Source: Thalassospira lucentensis MCCC 1A00383 = DSM 14000 | Lineage (GTDB): Bacteria > Pseudomonadota > Alphaproteobacteria > Rhodospirillales > Thalassospiraceae | Direction: 5' to 3' | Assembly (NCBI RefSeq): GCF_000421265.1 | Contig: NZ_ATWN01000005.1 | Location: 248,001 to 312,000, forward strand | DNA length: 64,000 nucleotides | Shown here: positions 25,640 through 34,322 of the stretch, piece by piece | How the letters are laid out: each line of letters opens with the position of its first letter | How positions within the stretch are numbered: the first letter of the stretch is position 1 | The notes under the pieces: model-generated | What the model saw: only the letters and a program-made list of their open reading frames with translations | Database searches by the model: none | What the model was told of the DNA's origin: nothing | Made by a program: the position numbers and the translations under genes

Positions 25640-26524
25640 ATGCAACCAACAGCCGACATCATCAGTCTGTTGCGCAGTCAATCGGGGAAATTCCCCAACC
25701 GCGAACAACAGGTTGCCGATTATGTCAGCGAGCATCTCGAAGCGGTGACCACCATTGCCCTGTCGGAGCTTGCCGAAAATGTTGGTGTGAGCGAACCGAC
25801 CGTGATCCGGTTTTGTCGTACATTGGGCTGTGACGGGTTTCGCGATTTCAAAATGCAGCTGGCGCAAAACCTGGCCGTCAGCATGCAATATCTAACGTCC
25901 GAGGATATCTCGGACGACACTACCGCTGCCGATGTTTTATCAAACCACGTTCTTGGCGTGATCATTGATAACCTCCGCCTGCTACGTGATCAGCTTTCAT
26001 CCGATCAGGTTGATCAGGCCGCCGACATTCTGGTCAAGGCCCGACAGATTGCCTTTTTGGGCGTCGGGGGCGGTTCAACAACCGTGGCCTTTGATGCCGC
26101 CAACCGTTTTTTCCGGCTCGGCATTCCGGCACAATCGCAAAGTGATGGCTATTTACAGCGCATGCTGGCGTCCACCCTTGGCCCGGAGGATGTGATTTTT
26201 GCCATTTCCACCAGCGGCCGACCGACCGAGCTGATCCATTCTGCGGCCATTGCACGGCAATATGGTGCCAAGGTCATATCACTGACCCATCCCGACAGCC
26301 CCCTTGCGGCCGAAAGCGATCTGGTGGTGGCCATTGATATGCCCGAAAATCCCGATATCTATAAACCGACCGCCACTCGCCATGCGTTTCTGGCAACGAT
26401 TGATGTAATTGCCACCGCCGTTGCGCGGCGCATGCCCAATCAAGCCAAGGAAAAGCTGCGCCGCATCCGCTCGTCCCTACTAACCATCAATCCACCAACG
26501 GGCCGTCAGCCGATTGGCGACTAA
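25640..26524 (+). CDS. RpiR/MurR-family transcriptional regulator with SIS domain
   Basis: A 294-residue regulator. The N-terminal helix-turn-helix (about residues 20-75) includes ALSELAENVGVSEPTVIRFCRTLG. A SIS phosphosugar-binding domain spans about residues 120-260, with FLGVGGGSTTVAFDAANRF and AISTSGRPTELIHSA contacting the ligand phosphate. Such proteins sense a phosphorylated sugar or sugar acid. Here the downstream kinase would make KDPG, a known effector type for HexR-like members. It probably binds the three TGTA-N7-TACA sites at 25008-25126. Confidence 0.92.
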   Translation: MQPTADIISLLRSQSGKFPNREQQVADYVSEHLEAVTTIALSELAENVGVSEPTVIRFCRTLGCDGFRDFKMQLAQNLAVSMQYLTSEDISDDTTAADVLSNHVLGVIIDNLRLLRDQLSSDQVDQAADILVKARQIAFLGVGGGSTTVAFDAANRFFRLGIPAQSQSDGYLQRMLASTLGPEDVIFAISTSGRPTELIHSAAIARQYGAKVISLTHPDSPLAAESDLVVAIDMPENPDIYKPTATRHAFLATIDVIATAVARRMPNQAKEKLRRIRSSLLTINPPTGRQPIGD

Positions 26525-26565
26525 GCCACCACGCACATCCGTATCCAGCATCAAAGGTTCCCCCA

Positions 26566-27540
26566 ATGTCCCATATTGCCTTTATCGGTGAATGCATGAT
26601 CGAACTTTCGGGCTCAAAACCCGATGCGATTTTTGGCGCCGCACAGCTTGGCTTTGCCGGGGACACCTTAAACGCTGCGACCTATATGGCGCGGACATCG
26701 CGTCTTCTTGCTGATGGCAAAGCGCAGAACACCAACGATGTTAGCGCTAACACCGCATCCTACATCACCGCATTGGGCACAGACCCCTACAGCAACGCGA
26801 TGCTGCTCGCATGGCAGCAAGACGGTATTGGAACCGACCTCGTGCGCCAGATTGACGGCGCCTTGCCCGGCCTTTATGCCATTCAGACCGATGCCCATGG
26901 CGAACGCAGCTTTTCGTACTGGCGCGCACATGCTGCGGCCAAACAAATGCTGTCTGATGGTCATGACGATAAAATCAGAACCGCCTTTGCGCAACTGGAC
27001 GGCATCTATCTTTCGGGAATTACGCTGGCGATCCTGTCGGAGTCAGATCGGACAAAAATGATCAAGCTGGTGGCTGATTTCGCCGATCAGGGTGGCAAGG
27101 TTTATTTCGATACCAATCACCGCCCGCGTCTTTGGTCTGATAGCAAAACCGCCATTGCCGCCTATAAGGCGATTGCCCCGCTATGCCACACGGTTCTACC
27201 AACATTTGATGATGATGCGGCCCTGTTTGGTGACGCATCCCCGACCGATACCGCCAAACGCTGGCTGGCTGCCGGGGCTTCGGAAGTCATCGTAAAGTCG
27301 GGCGGTGATCCGACATTCTATGCAACCCAAACCGGCGACACCGGGTCGATCACGCCCCCCGTTATCACCGACATTGTCGATACCACCTCAGCCGGGGATT
27401 CGTTTAACGGGGCCTTCCTCGGTGCAAAGTCACACGGAAAGACAACCCCACAGGCCATTGTAATTGCACAACAAGTGGCCGGTCGGGTCATTGGCCGCCA
27501 CGGGGCATTGGTCGACATCAGCGACCTTACCCTCGCCTGA
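26566..27540 (+). CDS. kdgK: PfkB-family sugar kinase, 2-keto-3-deoxygluconate kinase type
   Basis: A 324-residue ribokinase-fold enzyme. The opening IAFIGECMIELSG and the 'GFAGDTLNAATYMAR' segment closely match KdgK. The catalytic base is the Asp in DTTSAGDSFNGAFLGA near residue 270. KdgK phosphorylates 2-keto-3-deoxygluconate to KDPG for cleavage by Eda, which is not in this window. It is the third gene after ridA and rpiR, 41 bases downstream of rpiR. Other keto-sugar acids are possible substrates, but the conserved N-terminus makes KDG the best choice. It is convergent with tamB, with 8 bases between stops and no terminator hairpin visible. Confidence 0.82.
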   Translation: MSHIAFIGECMIELSGSKPDAIFGAAQLGFAGDTLNAATYMARTSRLLADGKAQNTNDVSANTASYITALGTDPYSNAMLLAWQQDGIGTDLVRQIDGALPGLYAIQTDAHGERSFSYWRAHAAAKQMLSDGHDDKIRTAFAQLDGIYLSGITLAILSESDRTKMIKLVADFADQGGKVYFDTNHRPRLWSDSKTAIAAYKAIAPLCHTVLPTFDDDAALFGDASPTDTAKRWLAAGASEVIVKSGGDPTFYATQTGDTGSITPPVITDIVDTTSAGDSFNGAFLGAKSHGKTTPQAIVIAQQVAGRVIGRHGALVDISDLTLA

Positions 27541-27548
27541 GCCCCACC

Positions 27549-30500
27549 TTAATAATCAAGCCTGTATTGAATACCAGCCGTACTATCAATCTCGGTGGTT
27601 TCGCTGGTCACACTGATGTTCGGGGTGATTTCAATTTCGACTTCGACCCCGCTTGATCCCGGCGTTGAACCGGCCTTGGTGCCGACATAGACCCCGTCGG
27701 TCAGATACTTGCCAACCTTGACCTCCGGCCCGTCTTCACCGCCACCGACCTGTAAAACATCGGCACCAATAAACCGACGCACACTGCCGACCACATCAAG
27801 GCCGCTGCCACCGCCCGACAATTCATTTAACGCACTGGCAAGCTGGACGGCCTCAACAGCACTCAGGCTGCCTTGCGACTTCCCAAACAGGACTTGAGAC
27901 AGAATTTCATCTTCCGGCAAGGACGGATTGGACGTCAGCACGAGTTCAGGGTCACTTGCTGGCCCCTGAAAACCTGCCGTGACTTCAAGCTCGGACGTTG
28001 TATAAACCCCCTTGATGTCGAGCATCGGATCAGGCGGGGATGCACCGGCAAACGTGATGCTCGAATCCTTGATCACGAATGTTTTGCCAATGATATCAAG
28101 CTGCCCGCGCAACGCCGACAATTTGCCGACAATGCGCGGATCGTTGGTTGTGCCTGAGATATCAAGCGTGCCACCCCATTCGGAATCAAGCCCCTTACCG
28201 CGGACAAAAAGTCGTGCAGGGATATTCACCGTTACATCCAGATTGCCGACAAAGCCGCCTTTTGCTTCCTGTTCTTTTTTGGCTTTTGCTTCTTCCTGCG
28301 CACCCGGAAGGTTGGCAACATCAAGGCTTGGAACCGATTCAGGCAAGGCAAGGCTCAAGTCCACCTCACCGCGCTGAAGCGTCACGGTGCTTTTGATATC
28401 CGCCCCGTCTTCGGTGCCCGTGACAGATGTGTCAACATCGGCCCAGAATTGAAGCTCATCTTTGCGCGAAAGCGCCATATTGTTGAGCTTAAGCGCAACA
28501 TCGTATTTGACCATTGATCCTTGGTTAAGGCCCAGATCAACCGATCCATCAAGTGTCCCCGAACCACCATCGGTCGCAGTTATAGACGGGATTGAAAGCC
28601 CGGTCTGGTCAAAGTCACCGGTGAATGTCAGCCCATCAATAATGGTGCCATATTCAAGGTTTTCATACGCGCCATTGGCAAGCTTGATGTCACCTTTCCA
28701 CGCGATGTCATCAAGACGCCCACTGACATCAAGGGCCAGCTTGATGTTGCCCGAAAGATCATGATCGGGGGCCGGGACATACGGCCAGAATTCCGCAATC
28801 TCACCGTCAAGGCGCACCGATCCGACAACCGGTGCCGACATATCGGGACTAAATTCCTGTGCAAGGATTGAAATCGCCAGAAGCACCTTGCCATTGGCTT
28901 TCAGAATCTGTTCATCGGCATTGCCCAGAGATGCGGCACCGGAAAGCTCGGCATCTTTAAGGCTGACGTCCAAATCCATTTCAAGCGGCTTGAGCCCCTT
29001 GGCCGCCTTGGCAGTAATGCCGTCAATTTGACCTTTGACCGATGCGGTTGGCGTCTCACCCGGCTTTTCACGCAGCATGGCCGCAAGGTTCGCAGTCCCG
29101 TCAAGGCCATCAAACCCGGCAATCGCCCCCCACGGACCAAGATCAACGCCCTCAAGCGTGACATCCGCAGAAATCATCTGCTTTGCCTTATGGTCAAGAA
29201 CCGCACGCAACTGACCACTGCCAACCGTGATATCGGCATCAAGCTGCTGGGTACCATCACTTTTCTGAACAAAGCTTAATGGTTCTCGTAAGGCAACTTT
29301 CTGATCTGCGATAAAGACATCAAATTTACTGGCATCCACACGCAGATCATCACCAAGGCCAAGCTTGGTAAGTGCATAAACTGAAAACGGCACGTTGGCT
29401 TGCCATGTGCCACGGGTCTTAAGCGAGACATCAAGCGCGTCCAGCCCACCATTAGCCCCAACTGTCACGTCATTAATCGCAACGTCACTGGCAAAGATGT
29501 CTTTTCCTTCAAGGGTCGCATTGATCGCGGGGGCCTCAAACGCATTGGTAACGTCTGCGGCAAGATTGATATGATCGACCCTGACCGGGTCTTCACCCGG
29601 TGCTGCCTCCAGACGCAGCCCCTTGGTCGTCGCCGTCACATTGACGGTTTGCTGTGTACCGTCAGGCACCAGCGCGATGTCAGCTGTCATTGCACCATTG
29701 GTAAAGGGCACACCAAAATCAGACAGCATCACCGCATCAAGCTTCGACAGCGCAAATTTGCCCTGCATCGGCACGGCGTATTCAGGCAGGGTGATATCCC
29801 CGCGAAGGTCAATATGCTCCCCGCTCAGGGAAATGCCCTCAACCCGCAAGGCGTTACTTGGCAGAACAACATTGGCCGCAAGATCATATTTGGCATTCGC
29901 GCGGTTGAATTTGACCGTATTCGTCAGTGACAACACCGATTGCGCCGACCATCCCATCTTGCTGACAAGCTTGACGTTTTCAAGAACCTGCCCCGCCGCA
30001 TCGACCTTGGCGGTGCTAAGGTTAATCACCCCGGCGGGTGCACTGGTCGGGCCATCAAGTGCGATGGTCAATTTCGCCGGTGCAATCGCAACCCCGATCC
30101 CCGGCGGCACGGTTCCCGGTGCAATATCAAGATTGGCGTCGATGGCCATTTGACCAAATGTTTCAGTCAGATCGACCTTTGCCGCCCCCGTCACTGTGGC
30201 GGTTTGAACCTGATTAAGGTCAATGGCCATATCAAATGCCGGGCTGATCGCAACCGATCCGGCAAGGGTTGGTGACGGGCCAACAATCCGATCCAGATCA
30301 GAAACGCCAAATCCGGTTTGCGTGCCATTGACCGCAACGTCAAAACCGCCACCATTTTCCAGCGACCATTTTATGTCCGACAGGGAAACTTGCCCCTGCC
30401 CGGATAAATCAAGCCCGGAAACGGGCCCAAAGATCGAAAGGTCGGCCACATCAGCCGTCAGACCCGCATCAGACACAACCATGGCATCATCAAGCATTGC

Positions 30501-31994
30501 CTGCCCCCGCACCGTCATCGCGGGCGTTTCAAGCAACAACTGACGCAGATTGATATTGGCAAAGTCCGATGAAATCACACTTTCAACCGACAGAGACTGA
30601 TTGTCCCCGACAATCGCACCAAGACTATCATCCTGCCAAACATGGCCTTTGGTGGTCACCGTAACCGATGCCGCAAGATCATCATTGCCAATAATCCCGC
30701 CAGATACAGGTGCAAGATCGGCACGGGCCGAAAGTCCAGCAATGGATGAAACTGGCGTTTCTATATCGCGTCCATTGATCGAAAGCTGCACGTCGGGCAG
30801 ATCAAAACCACCCTTGGCGGCAAGATCAACATTAAGCATCCCCCAGCGGACCTGATCATCAATCAGGGACGATAATACAGGATCAACATTGGCCGATATT
30901 TTTGCCACAACCTGACTTTCGGCAAGATCGATATCCGCCGTACCCGACACATCCAACGCACCGGGCATCTCAACAGCCAGACGGTCAAACGAAAGATGGT
31001 CATTTTCAAGGTCAAACGCCCCGGAAATGCCAAGCTCGATCACCTTGCGCACTTGTTCGGGCAATTGATCAGAAATCAGCTCAAGCGGTTCCAACCCGCC
31101 ATCAAAGCCAAAACCAACCGCATCAGACGACAGCTGCACACCAACATCACCACGAAGGGTCGCATAACCACTGGCCGAAAGGTCAATATTACCCTTCCAG
31201 TCGTCCGCAGGCCCCGCCCCCTTAAGCAATATCGTTATGTCAGCTGCACTTTCCGGGTCCAGCCCGGCAAGTGTCATGACAAGTCCTTCACGGTCAATCT
31301 TACCGTCAATGTCGGCACGAAGTTTCTGGTCTGGACCATCAAAATCCAGATCGACTGCCAACCGGTCCGCACCACCATCAAGCGGGGTTAAATCAAGTTT
31401 CGCCTTGGCCGAAAGATTACGTCCCGCCGCCGCACTGGCATGCAATTCATACAAAAAGCTTTTGCCAGATACCGGATCAACAATCGCGATCTGATCAAGG
31501 GCCAGTTCATCCAGCCCGATCTCAAGTGGTAGCGAAAATCCGGAACTTTCTTCGTCGGTTTCTTCTTCGGGTTCGGATGGTGCTGTTCCATCTGGCAGGA
31601 TCACGCTGGTGCGCGCCATTGACACCCGGTCGATCTGTAACCGCCCCGTCAGAAGGGCCAGGGGCGACCAGTCAAACACGCCGTTATTAAGTTCAAGATG
31701 GAAACCATCGACGTCGCGCGCCATTAAAAGGCTGTCGATCTGCAATCCGGTCCAGATGCTGCCTTCGACCCGGCCAAGTTCAAACTGGCTGTCAGTGGCC
31801 GCAGCAACGGTTTCATTGAGCATCGGTGTGATCGCACGCAAAACGGGACCTGTACCGGCAACACCAATGATCACCAGCAAAAGCACGATGAGCGCACCCA
31901 AAGCCATCGCACTTCGGCGCACCCACTTTATCAACGGGTGTTTCGATGCGGCGGGCTGGGTTGGACGTGGGGACAAGGGATCAGACTTGGTCAA
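27549..31994 (-). CDS. tamB: Translocation and assembly module subunit TamB
   Basis: A 1481-residue envelope protein. A basic N-terminus and one membrane anchor (about residues 28-50, ALGALIVLLLVIIGVAG) are followed by a very long periplasmic region of repeated beta strands. The family's C-terminal DUF490 domain includes 'GRLDIIGKTFVIKDSSITFAG' and 'VEVEIEITPNISVTSET'. TamB forms a groove across the periplasm and acts with TamA in outer-membrane protein assembly and in phospholipid movement. Its start overlaps the tamA stop by 4 bases. An Asp/Glu-rich linker (SEPEEETDEESS) lies near residues 140-155. Confidence 0.93.
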   Translation of the reverse strand: MTKSDPLSPRPTQPAASKHPLIKWVRRSAMALGALIVLLLVIIGVAGTGPVLRAITPMLNETVAAATDSQFELGRVEGSIWTGLQIDSLLMARDVDGFHLELNNGVFDWSPLALLTGRLQIDRVSMARTSVILPDGTAPSEPEEETDEESSGFSLPLEIGLDELALDQIAIVDPVSGKSFLYELHASAAAGRNLSAKAKLDLTPLDGGADRLAVDLDFDGPDQKLRADIDGKIDREGLVMTLAGLDPESAADITILLKGAGPADDWKGNIDLSASGYATLRGDVGVQLSSDAVGFGFDGGLEPLELISDQLPEQVRKVIELGISGAFDLENDHLSFDRLAVEMPGALDVSGTADIDLAESQVVAKISANVDPVLSSLIDDQVRWGMLNVDLAAKGGFDLPDVQLSINGRDIETPVSSIAGLSARADLAPVSGGIIGNDDLAASVTVTTKGHVWQDDSLGAIVGDNQSLSVESVISSDFANINLRQLLLETPAMTVRGQAMLDDAMVVSDAGLTADVADLSIFGPVSGLDLSGQGQVSLSDIKWSLENGGGFDVAVNGTQTGFGVSDLDRIVGPSPTLAGSVAISPAFDMAIDLNQVQTATVTGAAKVDLTETFGQMAIDANLDIAPGTVPPGIGVAIAPAKLTIALDGPTSAPAGVINLSTAKVDAAGQVLENVKLVSKMGWSAQSVLSLTNTVKFNRANAKYDLAANVVLPSNALRVEGISLSGEHIDLRGDITLPEYAVPMQGKFALSKLDAVMLSDFGVPFTNGAMTADIALVPDGTQQTVNVTATTKGLRLEAAPGEDPVRVDHINLAADVTNAFEAPAINATLEGKDIFASDVAINDVTVGANGGLDALDVSLKTRGTWQANVPFSVYALTKLGLGDDLRVDASKFDVFIADQKVALREPLSFVQKSDGTQQLDADITVGSGQLRAVLDHKAKQMISADVTLEGVDLGPWGAIAGFDGLDGTANLAAMLREKPGETPTASVKGQIDGITAKAAKGLKPLEMDLDVSLKDAELSGAASLGNADEQILKANGKVLLAISILAQEFSPDMSAPVVGSVRLDGEIAEFWPYVPAPDHDLSGNIKLALDVSGRLDDIAWKGDIKLANGAYENLEYGTIIDGLTFTGDFDQTGLSIPSITATDGGSGTLDGSVDLGLNQGSMVKYDVALKLNNMALSRKDELQFWADVDTSVTGTEDGADIKSTVTLQRGEVDLSLALPESVPSLDVANLPGAQEEAKAKKEQEAKGGFVGNLDVTVNIPARLFVRGKGLDSEWGGTLDISGTTNDPRIVGKLSALRGQLDIIGKTFVIKDSSITFAGASPPDPMLDIKGVYTTSELEVTAGFQGPASDPELVLTSNPSLPEDEILSQVLFGKSQGSLSAVEAVQLASALNELSGGGSGLDVVGSVRRFIGADVLQVGGGEDGPEVKVGKYLTDGVYVGTKAGSTPGSSGVEVEIEITPNISVTSETTEIDSTAGIQYRLDY

Positions 31995-34003
31995 AATGCC
32001 TGCCCCAGACTGATATAGAACTGATAATCGTCATCAACATTTTCACGTTTATCAAGTGGCACGGCGACGTCAAAGCGCAACGGCCCGACTGCCGTGTAAT
32101 AGCGGAAACCAAGCCCCGTCGCCCACAGCAACGAAATGTCGTCAGGATTGTTGCTTTCATACACATTGCCGCCTTCGATAAACGGCACGATGCCAAAACT
32201 TTCGGTAATGCGCGCACGGAATTCAAACCCGACTTCCAGCACAGAACGCCCACCAACCGGATCGCCATCATCGGCAAGCGGCCCGACCTTTTGATACTCA
32301 TAGCCCCGGATCGAACCACCACCCCCGGAATAGAACCGTTTGTTCGACGGTAAGTTGCCGCGTTCTTCACCAATGATGGTACCCGTGCGCGCCCGGGCCG
32401 CCATGACGTAATCACCGTCATCATCAATCGACAAATATTGCGACCCGCCCAGTGAAACGGACGTAAAGCTGGTGTCGGTATCGGTCAACCCGACATAGGG
32501 CGATACATTAAGTTCAAGACGGTTACCCTCGGTCGGGTCAAGCGGGTTGTCGGTATTGTCATGTTTTAAAATGCCGCGCAAACCGCCCAGATAGAATTGC
32601 TCATTGGGGGAATCCGCACCGGTCAGGTCCGAATATTCCGCTGTGAAGCCAAATGTCCCCGACCAGTTTTCACCAAGCCTGCGTTCGACACCAACAAAGC
32701 TGTCGACCAATTCCCCCTGATACGCATCGGTATCATGGTTCTTGGCATTGCCCTCGGCAACAAGGGCCTGACGACGACGCAAGAACTGCGGTTTGCGAAA
32801 TTCTGCTGTGAGCCCCTGCTCCTGACCAGATGCCTCAACCCCCAACCGCAATTTTTCGCCCGCACCAAACAGGTTGCGATGTTCCCAAAACGCATTGGCC
32901 CCCGGGCCGTCGGCGGTTGAAAAGTTAACACCACCACCAATCGAACGGTGTTTGCGTTCAACTACTGTGATGTCGACGGGAATTTCGCCGCTGTCACTGA
33001 TGGGGCCAACCGGCTTGACGATGACGCTGTCAAACAGGTTGGACTGCGCAAGGTCGCGTCGCGTGGTTCTGACCTGTTCGGGGTCGTATTTCTCGCCCGC
33101 CCCCCAACTCCGGTAACCGGCGATGAAGTCGGCATCGACTTCCTCTGCACCATTGACATTGACAGTACCGAAATTGGCCTCGGCCCCGGCATCAAATGCA
33201 TATGTTACGGAAATTGTCTTATTGGCGGTGTTGGCCATGACGGTGCGTTTCCCTGCCTTCGCCAACGGGTACCCGCGGCTACGCAGTAAATCAACGCCAT
33301 ACTGTTCGGCCAAAATGATCGGTTCCGCCGTGGCGCGCTGCCCGATTTGCAAATGGGTTGCTTCAAGTTCGGCATCAGTTGCGGCGCGCTCGATCACCTT
33401 GTCGGGATAAGTTGTTTTAAGATCAACCGCCTCGATCAGATAAGGTGTTCCGACGTCAATCTGATAACTCAGAACAAGCGGTGTTGGCGCATCGGCACCT
33501 TCGGCCTGTTCACTGCCCGCAGCACTGCCGTCAATATCGCCGTTTTTATTTTCTGTCGGTTTTTCCGATGCGTTTTCAGACCCATCTTCGGCGTCTGGCG
33601 ATTGGGGATCGACCGGATCAGTTGATACTTTTTCGGCAATATCAAAGGTGACCTGCGCCTCATAGAAACCCTTTGAACGCAACACAGCCTGAAACCGTTC
33701 AATGTCATCTTCGGCACGGCGTTGAAGACCCGCACGTGACGCAGTCGGGCGCGACTGCAAACGCCGTGCGGTACTGGCCCCATTCAGGCTTGCGATCAAT
33801 TGTTCTTCTTGCGGATCAATACCGGTAAGTTCCACTTCATAGGGAATGGTCGAACGGAGATCGTTCTGCTGAACAGCTTCATCCGCGCCAAAGCCAAATC
33901 CCACAGCGCCCTCATCCGACGAACAGCCTGCAAGCAACGTTCCCGCCATTAAAAGCGGTACGAATGCAACACGTCGGCCATAAGACCGGAAGTTGTGGAA
34001 CAT
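31991..34003 (-). CDS. tamA: TamA-like outer-membrane assembly protein with a lipoprotein signal
   Basis: A 670-residue Omp85-superfamily protein. POTRA-type domains lie in the first half, and a 16-strand barrel (bacterial surface antigen domain) begins near residue 350. It ends in Phe (YISLGQAF), as outer-membrane barrels do. Unusually, the N-terminus is a lipoprotein signal: hydrophobic core, then LLAG-C27, with Ser at +2, which allows outer-membrane sorting. An acidic, Ser/Glu/Asp-rich insert (about residues 127-173) interrupts the POTRA region. I chose the ATG at 34003. TTG codons at 34015 (better spaced from AGGA) and 34045 are alternatives that keep the lipobox. It is co-transcribed with tamB. 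Confidence 0.9.
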   Translation of the reverse strand: MFHNFRSYGRRVAFVPLLMAGTLLAGCSSDEGAVGFGFGADEAVQQNDLRSTIPYEVELTGIDPQEEQLIASLNGASTARRLQSRPTASRAGLQRRAEDDIERFQAVLRSKGFYEAQVTFDIAEKVSTDPVDPQSPDAEDGSENASEKPTENKNGDIDGSAAGSEQAEGADAPTPLVLSYQIDVGTPYLIEAVDLKTTYPDKVIERAATDAELEATHLQIGQRATAEPIILAEQYGVDLLRSRGYPLAKAGKRTVMANTANKTISVTYAFDAGAEANFGTVNVNGAEEVDADFIAGYRSWGAGEKYDPEQVRTTRRDLAQSNLFDSVIVKPVGPISDSGEIPVDITVVERKHRSIGGGVNFSTADGPGANAFWEHRNLFGAGEKLRLGVEASGQEQGLTAEFRKPQFLRRRQALVAEGNAKNHDTDAYQGELVDSFVGVERRLGENWSGTFGFTAEYSDLTGADSPNEQFYLGGLRGILKHDNTDNPLDPTEGNRLELNVSPYVGLTDTDTSFTSVSLGGSQYLSIDDDGDYVMAARARTGTIIGEERGNLPSNKRFYSGGGGSIRGYEYQKVGPLADDGDPVGGRSVLEVGFEFRARITESFGIVPFIEGGNVYESNNPDDISLLWATGLGFRYYTAVGPLRFDVAVPLDKRENVDDDYQFYISLGQAF

Positions 34004-34322
34004 GCAGTCTGTCAAAAAACGTCGTATCCTTTTGCTTCGTTCCAACCGGGCCTTTGGGGGCCATTATTTTGACCGATAACAGTCTTTTGGTTTGCTATCA
34101 TTTACGGCGATGGCGCGTATTGGGATCAGAACAACTTTTAAAGCAGTTATCTGAAAACACCATATTTTCAATTACTCTACAGGTCGAGGACCAGCTGTGC
34201 CAACTCGCATGTAAAAATGGCATGGCAATGACCCATAATCGCACTTGTCAGAAAAATACATTGAGCGTACCGGGGGTTGAATGCACGATGCAACGTGCCC
34301 CCAATTGCAGGAGATCCATCTC
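34004..34322. other. Intergenic region between tamA and the GNAT/ATP-grasp gene
   Basis: This 319-base divergent region must carry the promoters of tamAB (reverse) and the GNAT/ATP-grasp gene (forward). It is AT-richer than its surroundings, especially at 34070-34180. I find no convincing gene, strong inverted repeat or well-spaced -35/-10 pair. Confidence 0.6.

Noticed and set aside
27541-27548. Expected terminator between convergent kdgK-like gene and tamB
   Set aside because: Only 8 bases separate the stops and no hairpin is visible. Termination must occur inside the opposite gene or by Rho.
34069-34097. TTGACC and TATCAT as a promoter between tamA and the GNAT/ATP-grasp gene
   Set aside because: The spacing is 21 bases, too long for a standard sigma-70 promoter.
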